Below, piece after piece: positions 34,554 through 44,570 of a stretch of 64,000 nucleotides of DNA. The notes beneath the pieces were generated by a model that saw only the letters and a list, made by a program, of their open reading frames with translations, was not told the origin of the DNA and did not search any database. A program made the position numbers and the translations under genes. Origin of the DNA: Dactylis glomerata (taxonomy: Eukaryota; Streptophyta; Magnoliopsida; Poales; Poaceae); contig QXEO01000431.1 in the NCBI GenBank assembly GCA_007115705.1, forward strand, positions 2,356,001 to 2,420,000, in the 5' to 3' direction. How positions within the stretch are numbered: the stretch's first letter is position 1; every line of letters begins with the position of its first letter.

Positions 34554-37410
34554 AGCATCCCCAAGCTTAACTCCTGCTCGTCCTCGAGTAGGTAAGTGAT
34601 AACAAAAGAATAATTTTTGAGGTGACATGCACCTACACAATCTTGATCATGTATGTAAGCATTTGTGAGCTGGGATCATAAGAACTTAAAACATGGGCAT
34701 GAAAATATAATCTTGACAATAAGAACTTAGCAACCATGTTGTAAACATGCAAATGAACACAAACAAAAGATCATGAAAATGAAACAATGAAAGTCAAACA
34801 TGTGTTCAAATCATAAGGAAAAACATACAAATGGTTTTCAGCTTGTCCTTCAAAGAGAGCAAAACATAAATGCATAGGACACCTTCAAGTTTAAAAGGGC
34901 GACTAGATGCAAATAATTTGAGAACAAGTGAAACCAACAATATGAATCAATCAATGAACTTTGGGACAATGCACATTACACTAAGAATGACAACTATGCT
35001 CTCTTATGGTGCATAAAGATAGAAGGTGGTGACTCAACATAAAAGTAGAAGAAAGGCCCTTCGCAGAGGGAAGCAGTGATTGCAAGTTTTATAGACCTTG
35101 AAAAATTATGGTACTTACCGGCTTTGAGCTCTCATTGCCCCCATCATAAGCATCTTGAATGGTTAAAGTTAATGCGAGAACAATTATCATGCATATGATT
35201 GACAAATCATAAGTTGAAAACCTCGTGCCCCGTGAATACGAGTACCCAAACCTCACGCTACTTTACTTAGAGTCCCAAGCAAGGCTCTTGTCATTGTAAG
35301 TATATGCATATCATTGAGAACCGCCAATGGGGTACCTCCGTGCCCGATGACATGGAACAAGCCCACACCAAAATGACAGGACAAGCAGACAATGAACACC
35401 TCGACATCTCTTTTATTTGCCATTTGTTTAGCTTTTTATTGTGAGATGCGTCGTTGAATGTTCACCATGGGTATGCTACAAATTTCCACCATGAATTATG
35501 CATGGCTTAGATTAGCGGCCCGGCGTTTCCCTAACACATATACAAACTCCATGATCCCCACAAGATTCCCAATTCATTTCACACCGCGGGCATCCATAAA
35601 CAAAAGATCACGATATCAACTCAAATAAGAAGTGCAATGTTGAAAGCTTGCCCATGACTGCATGGCTGGGCTAGTCTCCAACTTATAACTTGCAAGCATA
35701 ACAACTCAACATAAGAGACCACAATGTCAAATTTTTAAGAACAGGAAAAAGTAAAGTGTGCCTTCCGGTTTGTGAGAGCTTTACTGACCGAATTTCGCAT
35801 AACACTGGTAAGAGTTTAATTTGAAGAGAAAATAAAAGCAAGTCAAATTTACTTGGAATAGCAAATTGCTAATAGGTATGTATGGTGGACACTTTGGAAA
35901 ACTTTGGCTTTTAGGAGTTGGATGTACGAGTAGAGCTCATACTCAGTACAAGGCGAGGGCTAGCAAAAGACTGGGAGACCAACTAAGATAGCAATAATGG
36001 CCATAATCATGCAAAGTGACAAAGCGACATTAAAAGAAGCATAAGATGGCATCAAAAGTCAAAAACTAAATGATCATAGAGGCTATTGGTGACTTTGTAA
36101 GAGTCTAACATGTGTGAGCATGCGCCAAGTCAACCCAAATAAAGCATCAAGGAGAAAACCAAAATAATGCTTCCATACAATAAAAACAACGCATGATTTT
36201 TTCAAAGGCTCATTAAGCAATCTCAGTTATTTGAGACAAGTCATGCTACAATAAAACCACTAAGCATACTATCAAAAAGACATCAAGCATGACATGAAAA
36301 AGCCTAAGCCGCAGTCTACACAAGCTCCTTCTTGTACCACTATTTTGCACAAAGCTTTTTCTCTTTTCCAACACCATTTGAAATTTTTAAAGACACCTCT
36401 TTTGATGAAAACCAATAAAGATCAGAGGAAAAAATACACCTTGATGAAAAGATATGATAAGGTCTGAACGCAAATCAAGGCGCAAACGAAAACCAAAAGC
36501 AGTAGCAGAAAAAGAAGAACACCCGGTGAAATTGTAAGAATGAAAACGAAGTGTTCTTGGCAAATGAAAACGAGTATATCTCCAAAAGAAATTTGTTGGG
36601 GTCCAACCATTTATTTCAGCAAACAAAACAAACTAACAAATAAAACTAAAACAATTGACGCTCCAAGAAAAACACATAGTGCATGAAGCAATAAAAATAT
36701 AGTGTTTTGAAAGGTGACCTGATTTTTGCCGATGAAGAAGGGGTGCCTCGGGGGCATCCCCACGCTTTGACGCTTGTACTTCTTGGATATTTCTTGGGGT
36801 GATGCATGGGCATCCCCAAGCTTGAGCTTTTGTCCATTCTTATCATTCTCCAATCCCTACACTTGAAAACTTCCTTCATACAAAACTAAACACAATTCTA
36901 TTAGCAACATTAGTGCAAGCTTAACATATAATCAACCTCTTTTTGCTTCAGGTTTCAACTCAAAACCACCACATATATAGCAAATACTACTGTAGCAACT
37001 ACTCCAAAAGTTCCGTAATCAAAAGAACTCAAAAGAAAGCGATAAAGTGGCAAACACAAATATTGGCAGAAATCTGTCAAAACTGAACAGCTGACAAAGG
37101 TCGAATTTTTGAGGGGATTTCTGTTGCTCAAATCAAAAAGTGTTCAACTAACAAAAGTTTGGATATAACCTGGGGCATATTCACAAGAAATCGCAGGTCC
37201 AAAAGATATACAGAGAATTTATACGAATTTTTACGGTGCAGCACCGAAAACAATTTCAGGACAGCAACATCCCCAAATCTTTACCTCACTCAAATTAGAG
37301 GCTTCTCTTGGCACAAAAACAAAATAAACAAGATAAGGAGCGGTCATTACAGTAGTAATGACTTCCAAGACTCAAATAAAATAAAAAGTACTGAAAATAA
37401 AAACATTGGG
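34554..37410 (-). other. A3 3' non-coding region
   Basis: No ORF. Colinear with 14633-17500 of A2. It has the LTR-adjacent purine tract near 34556 and inner copies of the motif near 36757 (CATCCCCACGCTT, one change) and 36810. Confidence 0.75.
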
Positions 37411-38411
37411 TTATCTCCCAAGAGTGCTTTTCTTTAACTCCTTTGAGCTAGGCGCAGAAAGTTTGAGAAGATGCTCACATAAGAAACATGAATTGAAGTA
37501 AAAGAGAGCATCAAGGAGCAAATATAAAACACATTTAAGTCTAACCCACTTCCTATGCATAGGAATCTTGTAAGAAAATAAATCAAAGAAGCGCATAGCC
37601 ACAAGTATGGGTAGATAAAACAAGAGCAATTTCAAAACTTTCAATAAAAAGAGAGGTGTTTTAGTAACATGAGAATCCCAACAACCATATTTTCCTCTCT
37701 CATAATAATTTTCAGTAGCATCATGAACAAAATCAACAATATAAATATCACACTCACCCTCCTTTGTTAAGCATGGAGGGCGATCAAATAAGGTATTAGT
37801 TAAAGAGTTACTCTTATTGGGAGGTAGACATGGGTTGCTCCATTCTTCCTCCTCTTGATCATCACGCTCCTCCTCTTTTTCATCCAATGAGCTTCCAATT
37901 TCAGCAATTTCTTCTTTTATAGGCTCCTTCGAGGCATTAGTCTCTTCCGTTGGAGAGCATCTATTAAGATATTTAAGAATATAGCCATTTTCTTCCTTGT
38001 AATTATCAAAGCAAAATATAAGTATATCATAAACCTCATATTTATAAGGTGCATCATCAATATTTTCAAGCAAATAAGCAATTTCGAATGCACCCTTCCA
38101 AGCAATAAATTCTTCAATTTGTTCCACATCGTAGAAGTCATAATTTCCATTAATATAAGAAGTGTGGTAACATCATCATTATACTCACATTGAAAAGGGA
38201 GGTGTTTATACCTCCTACAGCAACAAGATCTATCAAAGCAATAGGTAACATTATAAGTAGAGCACACATTTCTAGCAATGATATACAATCTATTGATTTG
38301 TTCCCATAAGTGTTTCCCTTTTTGTGACAAGCGGTGTTCCTCATAATAATTTCGCTGCTCTTCCGTGAACCCACCTTGCCAAAAAGATTTAGTTTCAAAG
38401 AAACCAACCAT
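37411..38411 (-). pseudogene. A3 ORF: acidic protein with hydrophobic C-terminus, one frameshift
   Basis: It starts at ATG 38409-38411 (MVGFFETKSFWQGGFTEEQR). The first 86 or so codons contain a Cys-rich patch (FDRSCCCRRYKHLPF). A two-base insertion near 38155 shifts the frame; the remainder runs to the stop at 37411. It has a Glu/Asp-rich centre (EKEEERDDQEEEEW) and a strongly hydrophobic stretch (LFLLKVLKLLLFYLPILVAM), followed by basic and Cys-containing sequence. It resembles hypothetical proteins annotated many times in wheat-type genomes, from memory. It replaces gag at the position where A2 has gag-protease. Function unknown; membrane association is an inference. Confidence 0.65.
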
Positions 38412-38582
38412 TGATAGAAAGCATGATAAAGCAAGACAAGTAAAAACAACTATCAAGGATACTAATTTTTTTGTGTTTTTGATATAAAACGATGCAGGTA
38501 AAATAAATAAAGTAAAGCAAAACAATAACAAAGTAAAGGATGTGCGTGCGAAAACTCCCCTCGCAGAAGTCTTCTACTTCCT

Positions 38583-38604
38583 CCCCGGCAACGGTGCCAG
38601 AAAA
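38583..38604 (-). promoter_or_regulatory. A3 primer-binding site (current)
   Basis: Minus strand TTTTCTGGCACCGTTGCCGG, six bases inside the extended LTR end. It differs from the consensus by GGCGCC to GGCACC, while the old copy inside the LTR (38670-38692) is still consensus. Confidence 0.75.
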
Positions 38605-38609
38605 GAAGC

Positions 38610-40365
38610 TGCTGGCGCGTAGTTGACGTGGGAAAGTATAGTTGATGTGGGAGCTTCTTCTTCTTCAATCCCCGGCAACGGCGCCAGAAAAGAGGCTGCT
38701 AGTGCCAAGTTGACGCGTAGCAGACGGTCCTTGTGCGTGGTGAATAACCAGCCCGTTGGGAACCCCAAGAGGAAGGTATGATGAGTATAGCAGCTAGTTT
38801 TCTCTCAGTTAAGAAACCAAGGTTTAATCGTTCTTGGAGAGGAGAGACAAACGACTGAAGGTGATGCTTGCTAGTTTGCGACAGCTTCGGACAATTTATA
38901 TATGGCGCCTCGTCCAAGCTTTGCTTGCTAGCTGCAACGCGGAACCTGCACACAACACAACCAAGTACTTCGTTCCCAACTTGCGATGAGGTTGTCAATC
39001 TCACCGGTTTGCTTGAAACAAAGGTTATGAGCGTATCGAGTGGAAAACAATAGAGTATGCGAGTAAAGTAAACAGTGCGAGTAAAGTAAACAAGTGATAG
39101 CAATATGATGGAAATAGGACCGGGGTCCAGAGTTCACTAGTGGTGTCTCTCCATAAGATAAATAACACATGCTGGGTAAACAAATTATAGTTGGGCAATT
39201 GATAGAATAAAGATAAATGTGATATGTCAAGAAGATCACTATGAGATTTACTCTGGGCATTATAACAAATACATAGACCGCCATCCAACTGCATCTATGA
39301 CTAATAATCCACTCACGGGGATATCGTCCAAACACCCCATGAGAATTAAATTGCGAACAACGGATAATTGCATTAAGCAAAGTGTGTAATGTAAACAAAG
39401 CATATGCCCTTGAGCATATGAATATTGTTTTCTCCCTAGTAGCAATAGCACATCTACAACCTTAGAGGTTTCTGTCACTCCCCCAGGTTAAATAGAGGCA
39501 TGAACCCACTATCGAGCATAAATACCCCCTCTTGGAGTCACTAGCAACTACTCGGCCAAGATAGCTACTAACAACGGAGAGCATGCAAGATCATAAACAA
39601 CATAGAGATAACATAAGATAATATTCAGTACAGCAACTCAATCATAAACACCAATATTCATCGGATCCCAACAAACCAAACATGTAGAATTACAATACGG
39701 TGATCTCAATCATGTAGGGCAGCTCATGAGATCTAAACATGAAGCACATGGTGGAGAAGACAACCATCTAGCTACTGCTATAGACCCATGGTCCAAGGTA
39801 GAGTACTCACTCATCGCTCCGGAGGCAAGCATGGCGATGAAGAAGACCTCCGGTGGCGATTCCCCTCTCCGGCAGGGTGCCGGGAAGAGCTTCTGGACCC
39901 TCCCAATCTTCGGGTTGACGGCGGCGGCGGCTCGCGATGTGTTCTGGAAAAGTGATCGGGTACTTAGGTTATTTTCCGTCGGGGGGTCTTTATAGGCGAA
40001 GGGGCGATGTCAGAGAAGGGGCCAGGTGCCCTCACGCCAGGGTGGCGCGGCCCAGGCCCTGGCCACGCCAGCCCTGCGTGTGGGGCCCTGGTGGCCCCCC
40101 TCCTACTCTCCTTTGGATCTCTGGAAGCTTCTGGGTAAAATAAGACTTCAGGAACTTGTTTCGTCCAATTCCGAGAATATTTCCTGTGTATCACTTCTGA
40201 AACACAAAAACAGCAGAAAACAGGGAACTGGCACTGTGGCAACTTGTTAATAGGTTAGTTCCGGAAAATGCATAAAAGTGCCACGAAGTGTAACGAAACA
40301 GTAGGCAAATGGTGTAAAAACAAGCATGGAGCATAAAAAATTATAGATACGTTGGAGACATATCA
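38610..40365 (-). repeat. A3 5' LTR
   Basis: 1756 bp uninterrupted, TGCTGGCGCG... to ...GACATATCA in plus-strand view. The TATA box read as tttata is at 39989-39994. Followed by TSD ACTTG (40366-40370). Confidence 0.9.
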
Positions 40366-40370
40366 ACTTG

Positions 40371-40783
40371 CCCGTCGACCTTTTTACTTCCTTCGTTGTT
40401 GTTCTCTTCTTCTGCCTCGGTGATAATGACGCATAGTTGATGCACTTTGGAGATGCCACTGCTTCCAACAGCGAAGTCCCTTGCGCTATTGTATGTTTGA
40501 CATACCCTTTCTTCTGAGTCGAAATTTTGTCGCCTTCTGCGATTGGTGCTTTTTCCAAGCTGACCGGCGAGTTTACCTCGCTGGAAGAGCCTTCTGATGA
40601 TTCCAACATTACCTCTGTCTCGGTCTTGCTCGCCGACGGATCTGGTTTCGTCGAATCCGAGAGGCGGGATGAACCCGATGGCCCGACGAAGATGCTTAAA
40701 CTTCCAATTGTTAACTCCATCTCTTTACTTCCGTCGAGTGCTGAACTGCTGTTGGCTAAAAGCAAAAAAGCCGTCGAATTCAT
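40371..40783 (-). pseudogene. gag: B2 gag, N-terminal part
   Basis: It starts at ATG 40781-40783 (MNSTAFLLLANSS), 17 bases inside the primer site, exactly as in B1. Ser/Glu-rich: ESSEGSSSEVNSPVSL is shared with B1. It is broken at 40370 by A3, and the frame resumes at 28268. Confidence 0.8.
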
Positions 40784-40799
40784 GATTCCAACGCCCAGA

Positions 40800-40818
40800 T
40801 CCCCACGGTCGGCGCCAA
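40800..40818 (-). promoter_or_regulatory. B2 primer-binding site
   Basis: Minus strand TTGGCGCCGACCGTGGGGA, identical to B1 2035-2053. Confidence 0.75.
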
Positions 40819-40819
40819 T

Positions 40820-41155
40820 TGACGAGGGTTAACTCGACAAATGTCCTAGATGAAGGACTTAGGATCGGGGGAATAGGGCGTCAGATAAACTCGAAGGTAA
40901 AGGTTAGTCGAAATAAGTGTATATCGAAAGTAAACTTGGGTGTTCAACCTGGCTTGCTTTCAATCTGCCCTACACCGTCCCCTCCTGGCCCCTATATATA
41001 GGTGGCCAGGTCTCGAGGATCGGGTAGGGTCCGATACAGATTACAATATCAACATACGGTAAGAACTTGTATTCGACTATCATTACAATTGGGCCTTAGC
41101 TTAACGGGCCTCAGGGGTACTCAACTAACGGGATCTATTAACTATACCCTTGTCA
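40820..41155 (-). repeat. B2 5' LTR
   Basis: 336 bp with TATA box TATATATA near 40993. The seven differences from 20260-20595 are six transitions and one transversion. Confidence 0.93.
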
Positions 41156-41160
41156 CTGGG

Positions 41161-42349
41161 TAAACAAATTACAGTTGGGCAATTGATAGAATAAAGATAA
41201 ACGTGATATGTCAAGAAGATCACTATGAGATTTACTCTACGCATTACAACAAAATACATAGACCGCCATCCAACTGCATCTATGACTAATAATCCACTTG
41301 TGGCGAATCAATCCGAGAAGTCCACAAGTATTAAGTTGCGAACAACAGATAATTGCATTAAGCAAAGTGTGTAATGTAAACAAAGCATATGCCCTTGAGC
41401 ACATGAATGTTGTTTTCTCCCTAGTAGCAACAGCACCTCTACAACCTTAGAGGTTTCTGTCATTCCCCCAGGTTAAATAGAGGCATGCACCCACTATCGA
41501 GCATAAATACCCCCTCTTGGAGTCACTAGCAACTACTCGGCCAAGATAGCTACTAACAACGGAGAGCATGCAAGATCATAAACAACATAGAGATAACATA
41601 ATATATATTTCAGTTCAGCAACTTAATCATAACACTAATATTCATCGGATCCCAACAAACCAAACATGTAGAATTACATAACGGTGATCTCAATCATGTA
41701 GGGCAGCTCATGAGATCTAAACATGAAGCACATGGTGGAGAAGACAACCATCTAGCTACTGCTATGGACCCATAGTCCAAGGTAGACTACTCACTCATCG
41801 CTCCGGAGGCAAGCATGGCGATGAAGAAGACCTCCGGTGGCGATTCCCCTCTCTGGCAGGGTGCCGGGAAGAGCTTCTGGACCCTCCCGATCTTTGGGTC
41901 GACGGCGGCGGCGGATCGCGATGTGTTCTGGAAAATTGATCGGGTACTTAGGTTTTTCCCGTCGGGGGGGTCTTTATAGGTGAAGGGGCGATGTCAGGAG
42001 TGGCCCCATGCCTCCTCACACCATGGCGGCGCGGCCAGGGCCTGGGCCGCACCAGCCAGGCGTGAGGGCGCCCTGTGGCCCCTCTCCTACTCTCCTTTGG
42101 ATCTCTGGAAGCTCCCGGACAAAATAAGACTTTATGAACTTGTTTCGTCCAATTCCGAGAATATTTCCTGTGTATCACTTCTGAAACACAAAAACAGCAG
42201 AAAACAGGGAACTAGCACTGTGGCAACTTGTTAATAGGTTAGTTCCGGAAAATGCATAAAAGTGCCACGAAGTGTAACGAAACATTAGGCAAATGGTGTA
42301 AAAACAAGCATGGAGCATCAAAAATTATAGATACGTTGGAGACGTATCA
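41161..42349 (-). repeat. A2 5' LTR, remainder
   Basis: Resumes after the B2 TSD copy CTGGG (41156-41160) and ends GACGTATCA, followed by TSD GTACT (42350-42354). The TATA box read as tttata is at 41973-41978. Confidence 0.92.
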
Positions 42350-42743
42350 GTACTCTAGATTCTTCATTGGTTATACTAACAACCTCTACAGGCGAGCCAA
42401 GCTTATTAAATTTCTTAAAAACTTTCCTAGCTTCAATGGCCACATCTCTAAATTCTATGCGCAAAGTTTCCAAGATAAAGACTTTCTTTTCGGGATCTTC
42501 AATATCATGAAGCTTGAGAAACATGTGTTGCATAAAAGGATTAAGGCTAGCAAACCTAGCTTCTAACATGTGAACTAAATAAGCAGAAGCAACTTCATAA
42601 CTAGGAGCAAACTCAGCCAAAGATTTTTCCTCAATATCTTTATGCATACTAATATGATTAAAGAACTCCTCGATGTTACTTTTCCCAATAATAGAACCAC
42701 TACCAACTGAGAGGTCCTCCAAAACGTACTTAGGAAACAACAT
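42350..42743 (-). pseudogene. A1 ORF of unknown function, N-terminal part
   Basis: It starts at ATG 42741-42743 (MLFPKYVLEDLSVGSGSI). About 131 codons are predicted mostly helical (SYEVASAYLVHMLEARFASL, RDVAIEARKVFKKFNKL). It is interrupted by A2 after the codon at GTACT and continues at 13000-12801; total 197 residues. It has no gag, protease or zinc-finger motif. It stands where A2 has gag-protease and A3 its acidic protein. Confidence 0.7.
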
Positions 42744-42921
42744 AATAAACTAAAAGTAAAGAAATAACAACTATAAAGGAAACTATTTTTGTGTGTTTTT
42801 GATAAAACGATGCAAGTAAAAATAAAGTAAAGCAAAACTTAAAACAAAGTAAAGGATGTGCGTGCGAAACTCCCCTTGCAGAAGTCTTCTTTTTCCCCGG
42901 CAACGGCGCTAGAAAATGTCT
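42744..42921 (-). other. A1 leader and primer-binding site
   Basis: 5' untranslated leader shared with A2 (19627-19821) and A3 (38412-38609). Primer site at 42895-42916, minus TTTTCTAGCGCCGTTGCC, with TGG changed to TAG. Confidence 0.7.
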
Positions 42922-44570
42922 TGATTGCTATTGATGGCGCGGTGATGACCGGCCAGTTGGGAAGCCCCAAGAGAAGGTTTGATGAATATAGCAGCAAGAT
43001 TTTCCCTCAGTAAGAAACCAAGGTTTAATCGATCCAGTAGAAAAAAGCCAAACTCAAGAAGGTGATCTTGCTAGCCTAGTGACACTCCAACAAGGGCGCT
43101 GTTAACGATTTCTTGTTAGCGCGTCTTCAACTAGTAGCAACGTGGAACCTTCACACAACACAACCAAATACTTTGTTCCCAACTTACGATGAGGTTGTCA
43201 ATCTCACCGGTTTGCTTGAAACAAAGGGTATGAGTGTATCGAGTGGAAAGCAATAGTAGTATGCGAGTAAAGTAAACAGTGCGAGTAAAGTAAACAGGTG
43301 ATAGCAATAAAATGGAAATAGGACCGGGGTCCACAGTTCACTAGTGGTGTCTCTCCATAAGATAAAATAACACATGCTGGGTAAACAAATTACAGTTGGG
43401 CAATTGATAGAATAAAGACAACGTGCATATGTCGAGAGGATCACTATGAGATTTACTCTGGGCATTACAACAAGATACATAGACCGCCATCCAACTGCAT
43501 CTATGACTAATAATCCACTTGTGGCGAATCAATCCGAGAACTCCACAAGTATTAAGTTGCGAACAACAGATAACTGCATTAAGCAAAGTGTGTAATGTAA
43601 ACAAAGCATATGCCCTTGAGCATATGAATATTGTTTTCTCCCTAGTGGCAACAGCACATCTACAACCTTAGAGGTTTCTGTCACTCCCCCAGATTAAATA
43701 GATGCATGAACCCAACTATCGAGCATAAATACCCCCTCTTGGAGTCACTAATATCTACTCGGCCAAGATAGCTACTAACAATGGAGAGCATGCAAGATCA
43801 TAAACAACATAGAGATAACATAAGATAATATTCAGCACATCAACTCAATCATAACATCAATATTCATCGGATCCCAGCAAACACGACATGTAGAATTACA
43901 TAACGGTGATCTCGATCATGTAAAGCAGCTCACGAGATCTAAACATGAAGCACATGGTGGAGAAGACAACCAACTAGCTACTGCTATAGACCCATAGTCC
44001 AAGGTAGACTACTCACTCATCACGCCGGAGGCAAGCATGGCGATGAAGAAGACCTCCGGTGGTGATTCCCCTCTCCGACAGGGTGCCGAGAAGAGCTTCT
44101 GGACCCTCCCGATCTCGGGTCGATTTGCGGCGGTGGATCGCGATGTATTCTGGAAATGTGATCGGGTGTTTAGGTTTTTCCCGTCGGGGGGTCTTTATAG
44201 GCGAAGGGGCATCGCCAGAAGTGGACCGAGGCGGCCACACACATAGGGGGCGCGGCCTAGCCCTGGGCCGCGCCGCCCTGTTGTGTGGGCCCCTCGTGGC
44301 CCCACTCCGTCTACTCTTTGGTTCTCTGGAAGCTTCGGCGAATTTCTGGATGTTTGGCTTTTGTTTCGTCCAATTCTGAGAATATTTCCTGTGTAACTTT
44401 TCTGAAACACAAAAACAGCAGAAAATAGGGAACTGGCACTGTGGTATCTCGTTAATAGGTTAGTTCCAGAAAATGCATAAAAACGCCACGAAGTGTAACG
44501 AAACACTAAGCAAATGGTGTAAAAACAAGCATGGAGCATCAAAAATTATAGATACGTTAGAGACGTATCA
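42922..44570 (-). repeat. A1 5' LTR
   Basis: 1649 bp, TGATTGCTATTGATGG... to ...GACGTATCA in plus-strand view. TATA box read as tttata at 44194-44199. Confidence 0.9.

Larger units (their letters stand above)
28274..40365 (-). mobile_element. Element A3: Athila-like element with extended LTRs and a non-gag ORF
   Basis: TSD ACTTG at 28269-28273 and 40366-40370. LTRs are 28274-29088 plus 33614-34553 (1755 bp after removing C) and 38610-40365 (1756 bp). Net length is about 7.6 kb. LTR differences by eye are about 26 in 965 compared bases (2.7%). Both LTRs extend about 145 bp further at the U5 end than in A2, and the extension contains an older primer-binding site. The internal region has the family's non-coding 3' part and a frameshifted ORF unrelated to gag. 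No protease or pol is present. Confidence 0.9.
20260..41155 (-). mobile_element. Element B2: Tat-like gypsy retrotransposon with full domain set and antisense B3 gene
   Basis: TSD CTGGG at 20255-20259 and 41156-41160. LTRs are 20260-20595 and 40820-41155 (336 bp each, seven differences by eye, 2.1%). A3 is inserted in gag at 28274-40365; without it B2 is about 8.8 kb. On the minus strand the order is LTR, primer site, gag-protease, RT, RNase H, second RNase H, integrase, then an antisense gene, purine tract and LTR. The second RNase H after the usual one is the mark of the Tat/Ogre branch. All protein domains carry stops or shifts, so it is no longer autonomous. Confidence 0.92.
13006..42349 (-). 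mobile_element. Element A2: Athila-like gag-protease retrotransposon
   Basis: TSD GTACT at 13001-13005 and 42350-42354. The 3' LTR is 13006-14632 (1627 bp). The 5' LTR is 19822-20259 plus 41161-42349, also 1627 bp once B2 and its TSD are removed. Net length is about 8.4 kb. The internal region has a 2.9-kb non-coding 3' part and one gag-protease ORF, but no RT, RNase H or integrase, so it is non-autonomous. The first 438 LTR bases differ at about 15 places by eye (3.4%). The lineage call rests on the protease and primer-site style; the nearest named Triticeae families would be Sabrina or WHAM, not verified. Confidence 0.9.
1..44570 (-). mobile_element. Element A1: Athila-like LTR retrotransposon, host of the whole nest
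   Basis: Outermost element. On the minus strand its LTRs begin TGATACGTCT. The 3' LTR is cut by the window start (1-526) and the 5' LTR is at 42922-44570. It is interrupted by B1 (1698-11028, TSD ATAAG) and A2 (13006-42349, TSD GTACT). Removing both leaves about 5.9 kb in the window, so the full element was near 7 kb. The bases after its right end (44571-44575) are GGAGC; the matching TSD lies outside the window. It encodes only a short ORF of unknown function, so it was non-autonomous. By eye the 526 shared LTR bases differ at about 29 places (5.5%), the highest value in the nest. Confidence 0.88.
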
